Assembly (NCBI RefSeq): GCF_023509525.1 | Contig: NZ_JAKNCJ010000002.1 | Coordinates: forward strand, 1 to 64,000 | Direction: 5' to 3' | Length of the DNA stretch: 64,000 nt | Source: Brachybacterium equifaecis | GTDB lineage: Bacteria; Actinomycetota; Actinomycetes; Actinomycetales; Dermabacteraceae | Shown: in pieces, positions 63,743 to 64,000 of the stretch | Layout: every line of letters begins with the position of its first letter | Numbering within the stretch: the stretch's first letter is position 1 | Made by a program: the position numbers and the translations under genes | The notes under the pieces: model-generated | What the model was told of the DNA's origin: nothing | Seen by the model: the letters and a program-made list of their open reading frames with translations, nothing else | Databases searched by the model: none

Positions 63743-64000
63743 AGAAGGTATTACTATTCGCCCTGGTCGGAGACTTCTATTCTATTCGGTAATATTCGCA
63801 GAACAGGTTGCGACAGCTCCGCCGCAACCCGTCCGTCCGTCGGCCCATCAGGCCAGAGCGCTGCACCGCCGCCCCAGGCTCACCCCGCGGCCTCACCCCG
63901 CGGCGGCGTGCTCCTCGCAGCCCGCGGTGCACCCTCGATGCAGGGGGAACTGCCGCAGGCACGAGGGGTCGCTGCAGTCCCCCACCTCTGACGTCGGCTC

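Noticed and set aside
63777-63962. Short minus-strand frame at the right end
   Set aside because: Arg-rich composition, no ribosome-binding site, no recognisable family; typical random frame in GC-rich DNA.

Overview
The window is chromosomal DNA from a very GC-rich actinobacterium (roughly 70% G+C by eye). The gene content points to the Micrococcales: a full argCJBDFRGH cluster running into tyrS and an rRNA operon leader, a PriA-type HisA, a mycothiol-dependent dehydrogenase, infC next to a DUF1844 gene, and monomeric isocitrate dehydrogenase. A Dermabacteraceae/Brachybacterium-like genome is my best guess, from gene order and general recall rather than a search. I see no phage, insertion sequence, CRISPR array, plasmid genes or tRNA.

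Layout. 1-733: leader and promoters of an rRNA operon transcribed leftward out of the window. 734-10978 (minus): tyrS, then the arginine operon argH-argG-argR-argF-argD-argB-argJ-argC, with many 4-bp start/stop overlaps and a candidate ArgR operator in front of argC. 11133-11966: a DUF981 membrane protein. 12087-15824: pheT and pheS. 16176-17962: mycothiol-dependent dehydrogenase (mscR) plus a metallo-beta-lactamase-fold partner. 18015-22257 (minus): a CopD/CtaG membrane protein, a SpoU methyltransferase, rplT, rpmI and infC, the last starting at a non-standard AUC codon. 22596-23033: DUF1844, followed by a degenerate 41-bp tandem repeat. 23368-31641 (minus): MFS transporter, SseB-like protein, and histidine genes (priA, a 51-aa membrane protein, hisH, an unknown 213-aa protein, hisB, hisC, and hisD after an inverted DUF3054 gene).

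31705-40394: ZIP metal transporter, icd, DUF488, TauE/SafE, PPK2 with a long Lys/Ala/Thr/Ser tail, a PRC-barrel/DUF2382 protein and a DUF808 membrane protein. 40395-43903: NAD(P)-binding protein, BCCT transporter, TIGR02206-type membrane protein. 44036-47985: fructose operon fruR-fruK-fruA with three tandem 10-bp operator-like repeats. 48092-51509 (minus): a GH92-like glycosidase split by a frame change. 51660-55235: a small membrane ORF coupled to a YeiH-family exporter, Mug glycosylase, small membrane proteins and a VOC protein. 55339-58327 (minus): M20 amidohydrolase and MFS transporter. 58580-61077: sugar-phosphate isomerase-like protein, DUF3152 protease-like protein, acyltransferase. 61043-62646 (minus): VOC protein and an ltrA gene interrupted by a TAG in its conserved N-terminal motif. 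62792-63631 (minus): a Tat-type secreted protein with an unusually AT-rich upstream region.

Two general points. First, at least twelve genes have a -10-like hexamer (TAnnnT) ending exactly 6 nt before the start codon and no Shine-Dalgarno sequence between an expected +1 and the start, so leaderless transcription looks common here. Second, convergent gene pairs are usually separated by long GC-rich hairpins, one of which is built partly from coding sequence. The most interesting items for follow-up are the ltrA nonsense codon, the split GH92 and YeiH reading frames, the AUC start of infC, the two unknown genes in the his operon and the 41-bp repeat.
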